DNA from: Verrucomicrobiota bacterium
Lineage (GTDB): Bacteria > Verrucomicrobiota > Verrucomicrobiia > Chthoniobacterales > Chthoniobacteraceae
Assembly (NCBI GenBank): GCA_026398235.1
Contig: JAPLTE010000127.1
Coordinates: 1 to 44,817, forward strand
Direction of reading: 5' to 3'
DNA: 44,817 nt
Part shown: in pieces, positions 26,396 through 35,194 of the stretch
Position numbering within the stretch: position 1 is the first letter of the stretch
Layout of the letters: each line of letters begins with the position of its first letter
Made by a program: the position numbers and the translations under genes
Notes under the pieces: generated by a model
Seen by the model: only the letters and a program-made list of their open reading frames with translations
What the model was told of the DNA's origin: nothing
The model's database searches: none

Positions 26396-27451
26396 ATGAT
26401 GGCTGCACTTCAAGAAGATCTGATCCGCTCTGCTCTTTCCCAAGTACGCTACCCTGGGTTTAGCAGGGATATTGTTTCATTCGGCCTGGTCAAGAGCATC
26501 CAGATCCAAAGCGCGGACGTCACGGTGGTTCTCCAAATCACGACGGCCGATTCCGCGATTCCCCAAGCAATCCAGGCGGAAAGCGAGAAGGTGTTGCGCG
26601 CTTTGCCGGGAGTCGGAAAAGTCACCGTGCAAGTGGAGACGCGCGCGCCTGCCGCGCAAACCGCCCCGACTCCTCAGGGACCGACCCACATTGCGGGCGT
26701 CAAGCAGGTGATCGCCGTCGCCAGCGGCAAAGGCGGCGTCGGCAAATCCACGGTTTCCGCCAATCTCGCGCTGGCGCTTGCGAAAACCGGCGCTTCGGTG
26801 GGGATTTGTGATTGCGACATTTACGGGCCGAGCATTGCGCTGATGTTCGGCAGCCGGGAGCGGCCGATGGCGACCGAGGACGACCAGATTCTTCCGATCG
26901 AAACCGCGGGCCTCAAGCTGATGTCGATGGGGTTCCTCCTCGACGATACCTCGCCCGCCGTGCTGCGCGGGCCGATGGTGACGCGCACGACCCAACAATT
27001 TTTACGGCAGGTGGAATGGGGAAACCTCGATTACCTCATCCTCGATTTGCCGCCCGGCACCGGGGACATTCAACTGACCGTCGTTCAGGGGGTGACGCTC
27101 GCCGGGGCGATCCTCGTCACGACCCCGCAGGAAGTCGCGCTCATTGATGTCCGCAAGGCCGCTTCCATGTTTGGCAAAGTCAATGTCCCGATCTTGGGGG
27201 TCATTGAAAACATGAGCTACTTCCTCTGCCCGAGCGACGGCAAGCGCTACGACATTTTCGGTTCCGGCGGCGGAGCCCGCGAAGCCCAGCGCCTGGGGGT
27301 GCCCCTCCTGGGAGAGATCCCCATCGACATTGCCACGCGCGAAGCAGGGGACCGGGGTGTTCCGATCGTCGCCGCAGATTTGGAATCTCCTGTGAGCCGG
27401 GCTTTTATGGCAACCGCAGCCCTCGTTCGCACCACTCTTTCTTCCGTATGA
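26396..27451 (+). CDS. mrp: Iron-sulfur cluster carrier Mrp/ApbC (P-loop NTPase)
   Basis: About 351 residues: an N-terminal MIP18/DUF59 domain (1-85), then a deviant Walker A SGKGGVGKST, the switch DCDIYGPSI, and DLPPGTGDIQLT. This is the Mrp/ApbC/Nbp35 family that assembles and transfers Fe-S clusters. Typical members have a C-x2-C near the C-terminus for the bridging cluster; here the segment reads YFLCPSDGKRYDIFG, so the second cysteine is an aspartate. ATG 26396 or 26399 is chosen because the conserved domain starts at once; the in-frame upstream part spans the promoter. The following small gene overlaps or adjoins its stop. Confidence 0.92.
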   Translation: MMAALQEDLIRSALSQVRYPGFSRDIVSFGLVKSIQIQSADVTVVLQITTADSAIPQAIQAESEKVLRALPGVGKVTVQVETRAPAAQTAPTPQGPTHIAGVKQVIAVASGKGGVGKSTVSANLALALAKTGASVGICDCDIYGPSIALMFGSRERPMATEDDQILPIETAGLKLMSMGFLLDDTSPAVLRGPMVTRTTQQFLRQVEWGNLDYLILDLPPGTGDIQLTVVQGVTLAGAILVTTPQEVALIDVRKAASMFGKVNVPILGVIENMSYFLCPSDGKRYDIFGSGGGAREAQRLGVPLLGEIPIDIATREAGDRGVPIVAADLESPVSRAFMATAALVRTTLSSV

Positions 27452-27528
27452 GTGCTTTTCCTTCCTACAACAGCAGCCGCATCACCCGTAAATTTTCGCG
27501 ATCCAGAATTGACGCCGGAGCCATTCTT

Positions 27529-27762
27529 ATGAAAAGTGGCCCCAACATGGATCATCCGAACCCAGACAACTCGGATCTTGTCAAGAACTCCGTCCTGTAC
27601 CGCGAGTTCCTTGCCGAGCGGGAACAAATTCTCGTCCACAAGTGGCTGGAGAGCGAAAAAGCCGGCCACGACATCGGCTTTGAACGCGCGCTGCTCGACT
27701 GGATCGTCAAGCACCGATCGGCTTGGCGCGAGAAACGCCGACAGGAAATTACCGGAAAATAG
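27529..27762 (+). CDS. Small conserved hypothetical protein
   Basis: 77 residues. The charged, largely helical core VLYREFLAEREQILVHKWLESEKAGHD, followed by GFERALLDWIVKHRSAWR, resembles small uncharacterised proteins I have seen in cyanobacteria and other phyla, but I assign no function. The start at 27529 is supported by GGAG eight bases upstream. An ATG at 27448 overlapping the mrp stop would add 27 weakly conserved residues. It ends 9 bases before the pyrR leader hairpin. Confidence 0.65.
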   Translation: MKSGPNMDHPNPDNSDLVKNSVLYREFLAEREQILVHKWLESEKAGHDIGFERALLDWIVKHRSAWREKRRQEITGK

Positions 27763-27770
27763 ACCGATCA

Positions 27771-27805
27771 TCCTTTAACCGCGGCCCAGTGAGACCGCCA
27801 AGGAG
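27771..27805 (+). promoter_or_regulatory. PyrR-binding-like hairpin overlapping the pyrR ribosome binding site
   Basis: Lower stem TCCTT (27771-27775) pairs with AAGGA (27800-27804). A 5' internal loop TAACC and a single C on the 3' side separate it from the upper stem GCGG-C/G-CCGC (27781-27786 with 27793-27798, one C-A mismatch). The loop is CAGTGA (27787-27792), matching the CNGNGA hexaloop of PyrR sites. The lower stem includes most of the Shine-Dalgarno AAGGAG five bases before ATG 27811, so binding would block translation. Confidence 0.6.
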
Positions 27806-27810
27806 ACCCA

Positions 27811-28380
27811 ATGCCCAAACAGCAAAACCCCACGCCACCGCCACCCGGCGCCGTTCTCGTCCTCGATGCCCCGGCCATTGACCGCATCCTGAGGCGCATT
27901 GCGCACGAAATCATCGAGGGCAACCCCGATCTCGACCGCCTCTCCCTCGTCGGCATCCCCTCGCGCGGAGTGGAAATCGCGCGCCGCATCGCCGCGCATA
28001 TTTCCCAAATCGCGGGCCGCCCGATCGAAGCCGGAGCCATTGATGTCTCGATGCACCGGGACGACCTGCACATCCGCCAGCGGCTTTCGGTCATCGAATT
28101 GTCCCATCTCCCAGAGAACCTCGACGAGCGGACCATTGTCCTCGTGGATGATGTGCTCTACTCGGGCCGCACCTGCCGCGCCGCGATGGACGCCCTCGCC
28201 TCGTTCGGGCGCCCCGCGCGCATTCAGTATGCCGTGTTGATCGATCGCGGCCATCGCGAGCTACCCATCCGGGCCGACTACGTCGGCAAGAACATTCCCA
28301 CGGCCCCCGGCGAGCGCGTCTTCGTGCGGCTGGAAGCCACCGACCGCCAGCCGGATTCGGTCTGGATCAGCAAACCGTAA
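27811..28380 (+). CDS. pyrR: Bifunctional pyr operon regulator/uracil phosphoribosyltransferase PyrR
   Basis: 189 residues. The PRPP-binding motif [12 protein letters not shown] is at 110-121; [13 protein letters not shown] (45-57) and DVSMHRDD (78-85) are PyrR hallmarks. PyrR binds pyrimidine-operon mRNA in response to UMP and has weak uracil phosphoribosyltransferase activity. Residues 1-13 are a proline-rich extension. The gene opens a pyrR-pyrB-pyrC operon (gaps 14 and 17 bp), with a candidate target hairpin directly in its own leader. Confidence 0.94.
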   Translation: MPKQQNPTPPPPGAVLVLDAPAIDRILRRIAHEIIEGNPDLDRLSLVGIPSRGVEIARRIAAHISQIAGRPIEAGAIDVSMHRDDLHIRQRLSVIELSHLPENLDERTIVLVDDVLYSGRTCRAAMDALASFGRPARIQYAVLIDRGHRELPIRADYVGKNIPTAPGERVFVRLEATDRQPDSVWISKP

Positions 28381-28394
28381 AGGCCACCCCCACC

Positions 28395-29324
28395 ATGATC
28401 GCCTGGAACCGCAAAGACCTCGTCGCCCTCGAGGACCTCACTCCTGCCGAGATCAACCACATCCTCGACACCGCCGCCGCCTTCAAGCAGGTCGGCACTC
28501 GGGACATCAAAAAAGTCCCGTCCCTGCGCGGCCAAACCCTCGTCAACTTTTTCGTCGAGGCGAGCACGCGCACGCGCACCTCGTTCGAGTTAGCCGCCGT
28601 CCGGCTGAGCGCCGACGTCGTCAATATTTCCGTGAGCACCTCCAGCCTCACCAAAGGCGAGACGCTCAAGGACACCGCGCTCAACCTGCAGGCGCTCCAT
28701 TCCGACATCATTGTTTTGCGCCATTCCAGCGCCGGAGCGGCGAAATTCCTGGCCGAGCGCCTCGAGGCCAGTGTCATCAATGCCGGGGACGGTTCGCACG
28801 AGCACCCCACCCAGGCATTGCTGGACACCTTCACCATTCGCGAAAAACTCGGGCGCGTCGCGGGCCTGCACGTCGCCATCATCGGCGACATCCTCTTCTC
28901 ACGCGTAGCCCGCAGTAATATCCACGCCCTTTTGAAACTCGGCGCGCGCGTCACGCTCGTTGGCCCGAGCACGCTCGTCCCGCGCGAGTTTGAAAGAATG
29001 GGCGTCGCCGTCACCCACCGCATCGACGACGTGTTGGAAGAGGTGGATGTCGTCAACCTCCTGCGCATCCAGCACGAGCGGCAACGGCAGGAATATTTCC
29101 CGAGCCTCGGCGAATACACCGCGCTTTTCGGGCTCACCAAAGAACGAGCGGCGCGGCTCAAACCCAACGCGCTCATCATGCACCCCGGCCCCATCAACCG
29201 GGGTGTCGAGATCGACAGCGACATCGCCGACAGCGGGCGCAGCGTCATCCTGGACCAAGTCACCAACGGCCTCGCCGTGCGCATGGCCGTCCTCTACCTC
29301 TGCGCCGGGGCGCGCGGGAAATAA
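28395..29324 (+). CDS. pyrB: Aspartate carbamoyltransferase catalytic chain PyrB
   Basis: 309 residues. The carbamoyl-phosphate loop is STRTRTS at 57-63, and [14 protein letters not shown] and [11 protein letters not shown] are the other active-site segments. It joins carbamoyl phosphate and aspartate in pyrimidine synthesis. No pyrI regulatory chain is adjacent; pyrC follows, as in species where PyrB and PyrC form a joint complex. Confidence 0.96.
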   Translation: MIAWNRKDLVALEDLTPAEINHILDTAAAFKQVGTRDIKKVPSLRGQTLVNFFVEASTRTRTSFELAAVRLSADVVNISVSTSSLTKGETLKDTALNLQALHSDIIVLRHSSAGAAKFLAERLEASVINAGDGSHEHPTQALLDTFTIREKLGRVAGLHVAIIGDILFSRVARSNIHALLKLGARVTLVGPSTLVPREFERMGVAVTHRIDDVLEEVDVVNLLRIQHERQRQEYFPSLGEYTALFGLTKERAARLKPNALIMHPGPINRGVEIDSDIADSGRSVILDQVTNGLAVRMAVLYLCAGARGK

Positions 29325-29341
29325 AACTGGAACTTAGGAAA

Positions 29342-30619
29342 ATGATTACCACCCTCCTCCGCAACGGCCGCGTGATCGACCCGGCCAATCAACGTGACGA
29401 AATCGCCGATGTTCTTCTCGTCGATGGACGCATCGCCGATCCCGCCACCGCTCACGGCAAAAAATTCGAGGAAATCGACTGCACCGGGTTGGTGGTTGCG
29501 CCGGGGTTGATCGACATTCATGTCCACTTCCGCGAGCCGGGACAGTCGGCCAAGGAAACCATCGGCAGCGGTGCGAAAGCGGCGGCGGCGGGCGGATTCA
29601 CCAGCGTGGTTTGCATGCCGAATACCAGTCCCGCCATAGATAGCGCCAGCGTGGTCGGCTGGGTCAAAGACAAGGCGCGCGCCGAAGCGTGCGTGAACGT
29701 TTTTCCCACCGGCGCAATCACCAAAGGCATCGCAGGCGAAGAACTTGCCCCAATCGGAGCCATGTTTAAAGCCGGCATCGTCGCGCTCACCGACGATGGC
29801 AGGTGCGTTCAAAATCACGAACTCATGCGGCGGGCTTTGGAATACGCCCGCATGTTTGATCTCCCGATTATGGACCATTGCCAGGATTACAACCTCGTCG
29901 GCAAAGGGGTCATGCATGAAGGTCCTACCAGTGCCGCGCTGGGGTTGGAAGGATGGCCCTCCGTGGGCGAGGAGATCATTGTCCAGCGCAACGCCCAACT
30001 CGCCGAACTCACCGGCACGCCCGTCCATTGCCAGCACCTCTCGGCGGCAGGCAGCGTCCGCATTCTGCGCCGCGTGCGCGCACGGGGCATCCCGATCACC
30101 GGCGAAGTCTGCCCGCACCACATCGCGCTTACCGACGAGTCGGTCCGGGCGTTTGATACCAATTACAAAATGAACCCGCCGTTGCGCACCGCGCACGACG
30201 TGGATGCCCTTCTCGAAGGGATCGCCGATGGCACTGTTACAATTCTCGCCAGCGACCACGCGCCGCACTGCGCCTTTGAAAAGGAGGTCGAGTTCGATAT
30301 GGCCCCGTTCGGCATTTTGGGATTGGAGACCGAGCTGGGCCTCTTCCTGGACATCCTGATTCACAAAAAGAAAGTCATCGACCTGCCACGGCTCATCGAG
30401 CTGTACACGCTCAACCCTGCACGGCTTTTAAAGCTCGACCGGGGCACGCTTTCGGTGGGCGCGCCCGCCGATGTGACGCTCATCAACCCCGGCCTGGAAT
30501 GGACCGTGGACAAGGAGACTTCCTTCTCGCGTTCCCGCAATACCCCGTTTCACGGCTGGGAACTCAAAGGCCGCGCCGTGCGGACGATTGTGGCCGGGAA
30601 GACGGTCTGGGCGGTGTAG
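29342..30619 (+). CDS. pyrC: Dihydroorotase PyrC (class I)
   Basis: 425 residues of the amidohydrolase fold. The metal and substrate motif DIHVHFREPGQ has H60, H62 and R64; GFTSVVCMPNT, ALTDDGRCV, MDHCQD and ILASDHAPH follow in the usual order. It cyclises carbamoyl aspartate to dihydroorotate. The full set of ligands is present, so this is an active enzyme rather than the inactive PyrC-prime partner. It is the last gene of the pyr operon; 98 bp without a gene follow. Confidence 0.95.
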   Translation: MITTLLRNGRVIDPANQRDEIADVLLVDGRIADPATAHGKKFEEIDCTGLVVAPGLIDIHVHFREPGQSAKETIGSGAKAAAAGGFTSVVCMPNTSPAIDSASVVGWVKDKARAEACVNVFPTGAITKGIAGEELAPIGAMFKAGIVALTDDGRCVQNHELMRRALEYARMFDLPIMDHCQDYNLVGKGVMHEGPTSAALGLEGWPSVGEEIIVQRNAQLAELTGTPVHCQHLSAAGSVRILRRVRARGIPITGEVCPHHIALTDESVRAFDTNYKMNPPLRTAHDVDALLEGIADGTVTILASDHAPHCAFEKEVEFDMAPFGILGLETELGLFLDILIHKKKVIDLPRLIELYTLNPARLLKLDRGTLSVGAPADVTLINPGLEWTVDKETSFSRSRNTPFHGWELKGRAVRTIVAGKTVWAV

Positions 30620-30717
30620 GCGGGGGGAACAAAAATCCAGAAAAATTTGCGTTAATCTGCGAGATCTGTGGATAAAACTCTTCACATACCCGCCCGGTTC
30701 GGCATGATATCCCCATT

Positions 30718-31362
30718 ATGAACAAGACTGAAATTCTCGATCGCATAGTCAATCCCGGCATCGTGGCGATCATTCGCGCCGACTCTTCCGATCAATTGCT
30801 CTGCGCTGCCGAGGCGCTTTACGAAGGTGGTGTTACGGGGATGGAAGTCACCATGACCACCCCCAACGCTCTTCAGGTGATCAACGATGTGGCCAAGCGT
30901 TTCGGCAAGAAAATCCTCATCGGCGTTGGCAGCGTGCTGGACTCTGAAACCTGCCGCGCCGCCATCCTCGCCGGAGCGGAATTTGTCGTGACACCCACGA
31001 CCCGCCCCGAGGTCATCAAGATGTGCAACCGTTACGGCATGCCGATCGCCAGCGGCGCGTACACCCCGACGGAAGCGCTCACGGCCTATGAGGCAGGCGC
31101 GGATTTCGTCAAAATTTTCCCCGCCGACCAGCTCGGGCCGCAATACATCAAGAACATCCTCGCGCCGATGCCGCAGCTTCAAATCATCCCGACGGGCGGC
31201 GTGACAATCGCCACCACGGAAGCGTTCATCAAGGCGGGCAGCGTCGCGCTCGGAGTGGGGGGGAGCCTTGTGAGCAAGGAGATCCTCAAAGCCCAGGACT
31301 GGAAGAAACTCACCGAGACCGCCGCAGCGTTTGTCGAGGCGATCAACAAGGCGCGCGCTTAA
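30718..31362 (+). CDS. eda: KDPG/KHG aldolase (Eda)
   Basis: 214 residues, class I aldolase barrel. Catalytic glutamate E43 is in GMEVTMTTP and Schiff-base lysine K132 in DFVKIFPA; VGSVLD and IPTGGVT bind phosphate. It cleaves 2-keto-3-deoxy-6-phosphogluconate and/or 4-hydroxy-2-oxoglutarate. No Entner-Doudoroff dehydratase is nearby, so the physiological substrate is open. It stands alone between pyrC and ruvC. Confidence 0.92.
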   Translation: MNKTEILDRIVNPGIVAIIRADSSDQLLCAAEALYEGGVTGMEVTMTTPNALQVINDVAKRFGKKILIGVGSVLDSETCRAAILAGAEFVVTPTTRPEVIKMCNRYGMPIASGAYTPTEALTAYEAGADFVKIFPADQLGPQYIKNILAPMPQLQIIPTGGVTIATTEAFIKAGSVALGVGGSLVSKEILKAQDWKKLTETAAAFVEAINKARA

Positions 31363-31421
31363 TTTATCCCCATTTTGGGGGCTGGACAATGACGCGGGTT
31401 GCGCTCAAATAAAGCACACCC

Positions 31422-31928
31422 ATGCGCATCGTAGCCATCGACCCTTCCCTGCGTTCCACCGGCTTTGCCGTCTTGGAGCGGCTTGCAGGCACCAAGGTGC
31501 GGGCGCTGGAATATGGGACCATTTCCAACGCGGCCAAATTGCTGCCGTCCTCCTGCCTCATGGCGATTCATGAGCGGCTCGCGGAATTGATTGACCGCCA
31601 CCAGCCGGAATGCGCGGCGGTCGAAGCGGTTATTTTCGTGCAGAGCCACCGGACGGCAATCACTTTGGGAGCCGCGCGCGGTTCGGCGATTCTCGCGCTG
31701 GCCCAGCGCGGGCTGCCTGTTTTTGAATACGCCCCGACCGACGTGAAGCAAGCGGTGGTGGGCCGCGGCGGCGCGTCCAAGGGGCAGGTCGCCTTCATGG
31801 TTCGCGCGCTGCTTGGGTTGACGGAAACCCCGCAAGCGGATGCCGCCGACGCGCTTGCCATCGGGCTCACCCATTTCCAAAGCCACGACTCCGTCCAACG
31901 GGGCGTCAAAATTTTACAGCGCATATGA
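31422..31928 (+). CDS. ruvC: Holliday junction resolvase RuvC
   Basis: 168 residues with an RNase H-like fold. The acidic catalytic set is D7 (AIDPSLRSTGFAV), E68 (AAVEAVIF), and D140 and D143 (QADAADALAIGLTH). It cuts four-way junctions with RuvAB. The stop overlaps the lipB start by 4 bp (ATGA). No ruvA or ruvB gene is in the window. Confidence 0.95.
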   Translation: MRIVAIDPSLRSTGFAVLERLAGTKVRALEYGTISNAAKLLPSSCLMAIHERLAELIDRHQPECAAVEAVIFVQSHRTAITLGAARGSAILALAQRGLPVFEYAPTDVKQAVVGRGGASKGQVAFMVRALLGLTETPQADAADALAIGLTHFQSHDSVQRGVKILQRI

Positions 31929-32557
31929 AACTGGATACCCGCTGGTTGGGCCGCATTGCTTTTGAAGAGGCGCTCGCGCTGCAAGACACTTTGGTGGCCG
32001 AACGCGTCGCATCGCAACCGGGGGCCGATCTCCCGCCGGAGGTGCTTCTTTTGCTGGAACACGAGCCGGTGTACACGATCGGGCGCAACCCGGATCAATC
32101 CAGCCTGCGGGACCCCGCCCACCTGCCGCATCCGGTTGTGCAGATCAACCGGGGCGGGCAAGCCACCTACCACGGGCCGGGTCAACTTGTCGGCTACCCG
32201 ATTCTCCGTCTCGCCGCGCGCGGGCAGGATCTCCACCGCTACCTGCGCGAGTTGGAAGAGGTGCTCATCGAGGCGCTGGCGGAATACGGTGTCGCAGCCA
32301 CCCGGCGCGAGGGACTCACGGGTGTGTGGGTCGGCCAACGCAAAATTGCTTCCATCGGGGTTGGCGTGCGGCGTTGGATCTCGATGCACGGCTTTGCCCT
32401 GAACGTCTGCGGCGATTTGACGCCCTTTAACGAGATCACCCCGTGCGGCATTCTCGGAGTGGAGATGACCAATCTGGAGCGCGAAACGGGCCAGCCAGCC
32501 GACGTGCGTTCCGTGGCCGACCGGGTGGCTGCCGTGTTTGAACGCCGCTTTTATTGA
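31925..32557 (+). CDS. lipB: Octanoyl-ACP:protein octanoyltransferase LipB
   Basis: 210 residues. Markers: EHEPVYTIGR, RGGQATYHGPGQLVGYP, catalytic lysine K140 in RKIASIG and catalytic cysteine C174 in ITPCGI. It transfers octanoate from ACP to lipoyl domains. It is coupled to ruvC at its start. lipA is not nearby. Confidence 0.95.
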   Translation: MKLDTRWLGRIAFEEALALQDTLVAERVASQPGADLPPEVLLLLEHEPVYTIGRNPDQSSLRDPAHLPHPVVQINRGGQATYHGPGQLVGYPILRLAARGQDLHRYLRELEEVLIEALAEYGVAATRREGLTGVWVGQRKIASIGVGVRRWISMHGFALNVCGDLTPFNEITPCGILGVEMTNLERETGQPADVRSVADRVAAVFERRFY

Positions 32558-32559
32558 AT

Positions 32560-34089
32560 ATGAAGTGGCACGTAAGCCCATCCTTTTTGGGTCTGCTGGT
32601 GGCCCTCGCTGCGGTGGCGCTGTACCTCCCGACCCTGGGATACGATTTCGCGTATGACTCCGTGGTGCAAATCCAGAACGATGATTTCATTCACCAACCC
32701 CGGCACTTCGCCGATCTCCTCTCGTTTCGGGTGCTCGGTATGGATGTTCTGGATTTCAACCGGCCTGTGAATCTCTTCACCCTTTTGGTGGATGCGGTGT
32801 TTTGGGATCGGAATCCGGCCGGGTATCGGTTGACCCAATTGCTGCTGCACGGCGCTTCCGCCGCGTTATTATTTCGTTGGCTGCGGCTCCTCACAGGCCA
32901 GGTTGGGCCCGCGTTGTTGGGGGCTCTTTTTTTCGCGGTGCACCCGCTCCAGTGCGAAACCGTGGTGGAGGTGGGCTACCGGGAGGATTTGTTGGCAACG
33001 CTCTTTCTGCTCGCGGGCCTGAACGCCGCCTTCGCCTTCCGGCCGGGAGAAAAAGGGAAGACGTGGGCGCCTGCGTTGCTCGCGGTTGCGAGCTTCTTTC
33101 TCGCGGCAGCCTCCAAGGAGACGGGCATCGCCGGGCCGGTGGTCCTCGCGACATTTTGGGGGTTGTTTCGGCGGGATAACCCGAAAATCCAGCGCGCATG
33201 GCTGCTGCTTGTCACGACAACAACGCTTGCCGTGGGAACATTTTACGCCCTGCGCTTTGCCTTGGAACCCAAACCGTCGCTGATTTTCACCCAGCCGGCC
33301 CAGCCGATCGCCTTGGGCGTCGATTGGCTGCTGGTGCAGAGCCGGATTTGGAGCGCCGATTTTCTGCGGATCCTCTGGCCCGCGCATCTCTGCGCCGATT
33401 ACGGCCCCTACAATCTCCGCAACATCCCTCCGGCTTGGGCGCTGATCGGTTTTCTATTCACCATCATCCTGTGGGCTTTTGGTTCGGCTCGGAACCGCAA
33501 ATTCGCCTTGGCGACCGTGCTCTTTTGGGCTGCGCTTCTGCCCGTGGCCAATTGGGTCCCGATCTATTGCCCGATGGCGGACCGCTACCTGTACCTGCCA
33601 CTGACAGGCGTGGCGCTCTGGCTCGCGCTGTTTTTGGGAGGATTGCGGCACGGCGCAATGCGTGTGATCGGCTTCGGGGCGGTCCTGAGCGGGATCGCCG
33701 CCTTGAGCCTCGTCACCTTCCATCAACAGAGCGTCTGGAAAGACACCGCCTCCCTCTGGCGTGCGGTGGCCCAGGAAAACCCAGGCTCATTGAATGCCTG
33801 GCTGGGCCAGGGGGATGCCTGTCTGGACCGGGGCCAACCCGGCGCAGCACTCCCGTATTTCCAGCACGCCGCCCTTCTAGCCCAAGAAAAGAAAGCCGAG
33901 CCGTTTGCAGGCATGGCCGTGGCTTACGACGCATTGGGGCAACCCCGGCAGGCAGCCGAAGCACTCGCCTGCGCTACAAAGCTTGATTCCCGTTACGCCC
34001 GGCCTGAGACTCTCGTGCGTGCTTTGGCCCTTCCTGTGGACCAAGCGCAACGCCTTACCACCCTTTCGATTCGCGCCAGAGAACCTTAA
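32560..34089 (+). CDS. TMTC-like polytopic membrane protein with C-terminal TPR repeats
   Basis: 509 residues: about ten membrane helices in residues 8-405, then a soluble helical region (about 415-495) that looks like two or three tetratricopeptide repeats (LNAWLGQGDACLDRGQPGAA). The start resembles TMTC/O-mannosyltransferase-like proteins, whose first loop carries acidic residues (FAYDSVVQIQNDD here, where relatives usually have Asp-Asp). NRPVNLFTLLVDAVFW and KETGIAGPVV are also typical. A role in sugar transfer from a lipid donor is likely by family, but the acceptor is unknown. It begins 2 bp after lipB. Confidence 0.75.
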   Translation: MKWHVSPSFLGLLVALAAVALYLPTLGYDFAYDSVVQIQNDDFIHQPRHFADLLSFRVLGMDVLDFNRPVNLFTLLVDAVFWDRNPAGYRLTQLLLHGASAALLFRWLRLLTGQVGPALLGALFFAVHPLQCETVVEVGYREDLLATLFLLAGLNAAFAFRPGEKGKTWAPALLAVASFFLAAASKETGIAGPVVLATFWGLFRRDNPKIQRAWLLLVTTTTLAVGTFYALRFALEPKPSLIFTQPAQPIALGVDWLLVQSRIWSADFLRILWPAHLCADYGPYNLRNIPPAWALIGFLFTIILWAFGSARNRKFALATVLFWAALLPVANWVPIYCPMADRYLYLPLTGVALWLALFLGGLRHGAMRVIGFGAVLSGIAALSLVTFHQQSVWKDTASLWRAVAQENPGSLNAWLGQGDACLDRGQPGAALPYFQHAALLAQEKKAEPFAGMAVAYDALGQPRQAAEALACATKLDSRYARPETLVRALALPVDQAQRLTTLSIRAREP

Positions 34090-34093
34090 CTTT

Positions 34094-35182
34094 ATGATCG
34101 GCCTCTTCACACCACGTTATATCAAGAACGGCACGGAAATGCTCCACGCCGCCCGCAAAATGCTTTCGTATAAACGCGACCTGCTGAAACCCGAAGAAGT
34201 GCAGCGGGTGGAGGGGGATATTGCCCATCTCCAAGCCGCCTTGCGCCATCGTGACCGTCCGGCTGTGGAGAAAACCAGCCACGAACTCGACCGGTTTTTT
34301 GGAGAACGGTTTCCGACGCCCACGCACCCCGAGTTGCGCGAAAACTGTGAAGTGTTCCTGGTGGCCATTGTCATTGCCCTGGGCATCCGCACCTTTTTTC
34401 TCCAGCCGTTCACGATCCCCACCGGTTCCATGCAGCCGACCCTCAACGGGATCAAGGTGGAAGCCACCTTCGAGATGGCCTGCTACGGGCGCAGCTATTT
34501 CAATATCGTCTCCAAAGAGGACGACACGATTATTTCCATGCGGGATATCACCCGGTTGCGCTTTTTCAGCTACGCCGAAATCCAGTGCCTCAAGCAGACG
34601 TTCCTCATCCCGGCATCGGCCCGGGCCGTGGCCGAGCGTTTCAAATTACAGCCGGGCACTTCTTTTCAGGCGGGCCAGGTGGTGGCGCGCGGCTATGCCG
34701 ACACCGGCGACCATGTGTTCGTCAACAAGATGGCGTACAACTTCCGCAACCCGCGCCGGGGAGAGGTCTTCGTTTTCAGCACAGCGAATATTTTGACCGA
34801 GGAAAACAAGATGAATCCCGGGGGTCCGTCACAATATTATATCAAGCGCCTCGCCGGTTTGCCCGGGGATGAGTTGCGGGTGGATCCCCCCAAGCTTTTC
34901 ATCAATGGCAAGGTGGCCCACACCCCCGCCTTTGCCCGCGTCATGTCGGGCAGCTACGACCAACCGAACAACGGGTATAGAGGCTATGGCAATGGCCCGG
35001 CGTATCTCACCGACCCGGACTCGACTTTCCGCGTGCCCGAGAAACGCTACTTCGCCATGGGCGACAACTCCTACAACAGCGCCGACAGCCGGTATTGGGG
35101 CACCGTGCCGGAAGAAAATCTCGTGGGCTGCGGCCTCTTTGTCTATTGGCCCTTTACCCACCATTGGGGACTCATCCACTAA
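34094..35182 (+). CDS. lepB: Signal peptidase I LepB
   Basis: 362 residues, longer than E. coli LepB's roughly 320. There is a helical, charged N-terminal domain (1-84), one membrane helix (about 86-104), then the catalytic region. The serine is S112 in PTGSMQPT and the lysine K251 in YYIKRLAGLPGD. The last box is GDNSYNSADSRYWG. A 110-residue insertion between the serine and lysine boxes is notable. It removes signal peptides from exported proteins. The ATG 34094 lies 4 bp after the TMTC-like gene. Confidence 0.92.
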   Translation: MIGLFTPRYIKNGTEMLHAARKMLSYKRDLLKPEEVQRVEGDIAHLQAALRHRDRPAVEKTSHELDRFFGERFPTPTHPELRENCEVFLVAIVIALGIRTFFLQPFTIPTGSMQPTLNGIKVEATFEMACYGRSYFNIVSKEDDTIISMRDITRLRFFSYAEIQCLKQTFLIPASARAVAERFKLQPGTSFQAGQVVARGYADTGDHVFVNKMAYNFRNPRRGEVFVFSTANILTEENKMNPGGPSQYYIKRLAGLPGDELRVDPPKLFINGKVAHTPAFARVMSGSYDQPNNGYRGYGNGPAYLTDPDSTFRVPEKRYFAMGDNSYNSADSRYWGTVPEENLVGCGLFVYWPFTHHWGLIH

Positions 35183-35194
35183 ACCACCGCTCGC

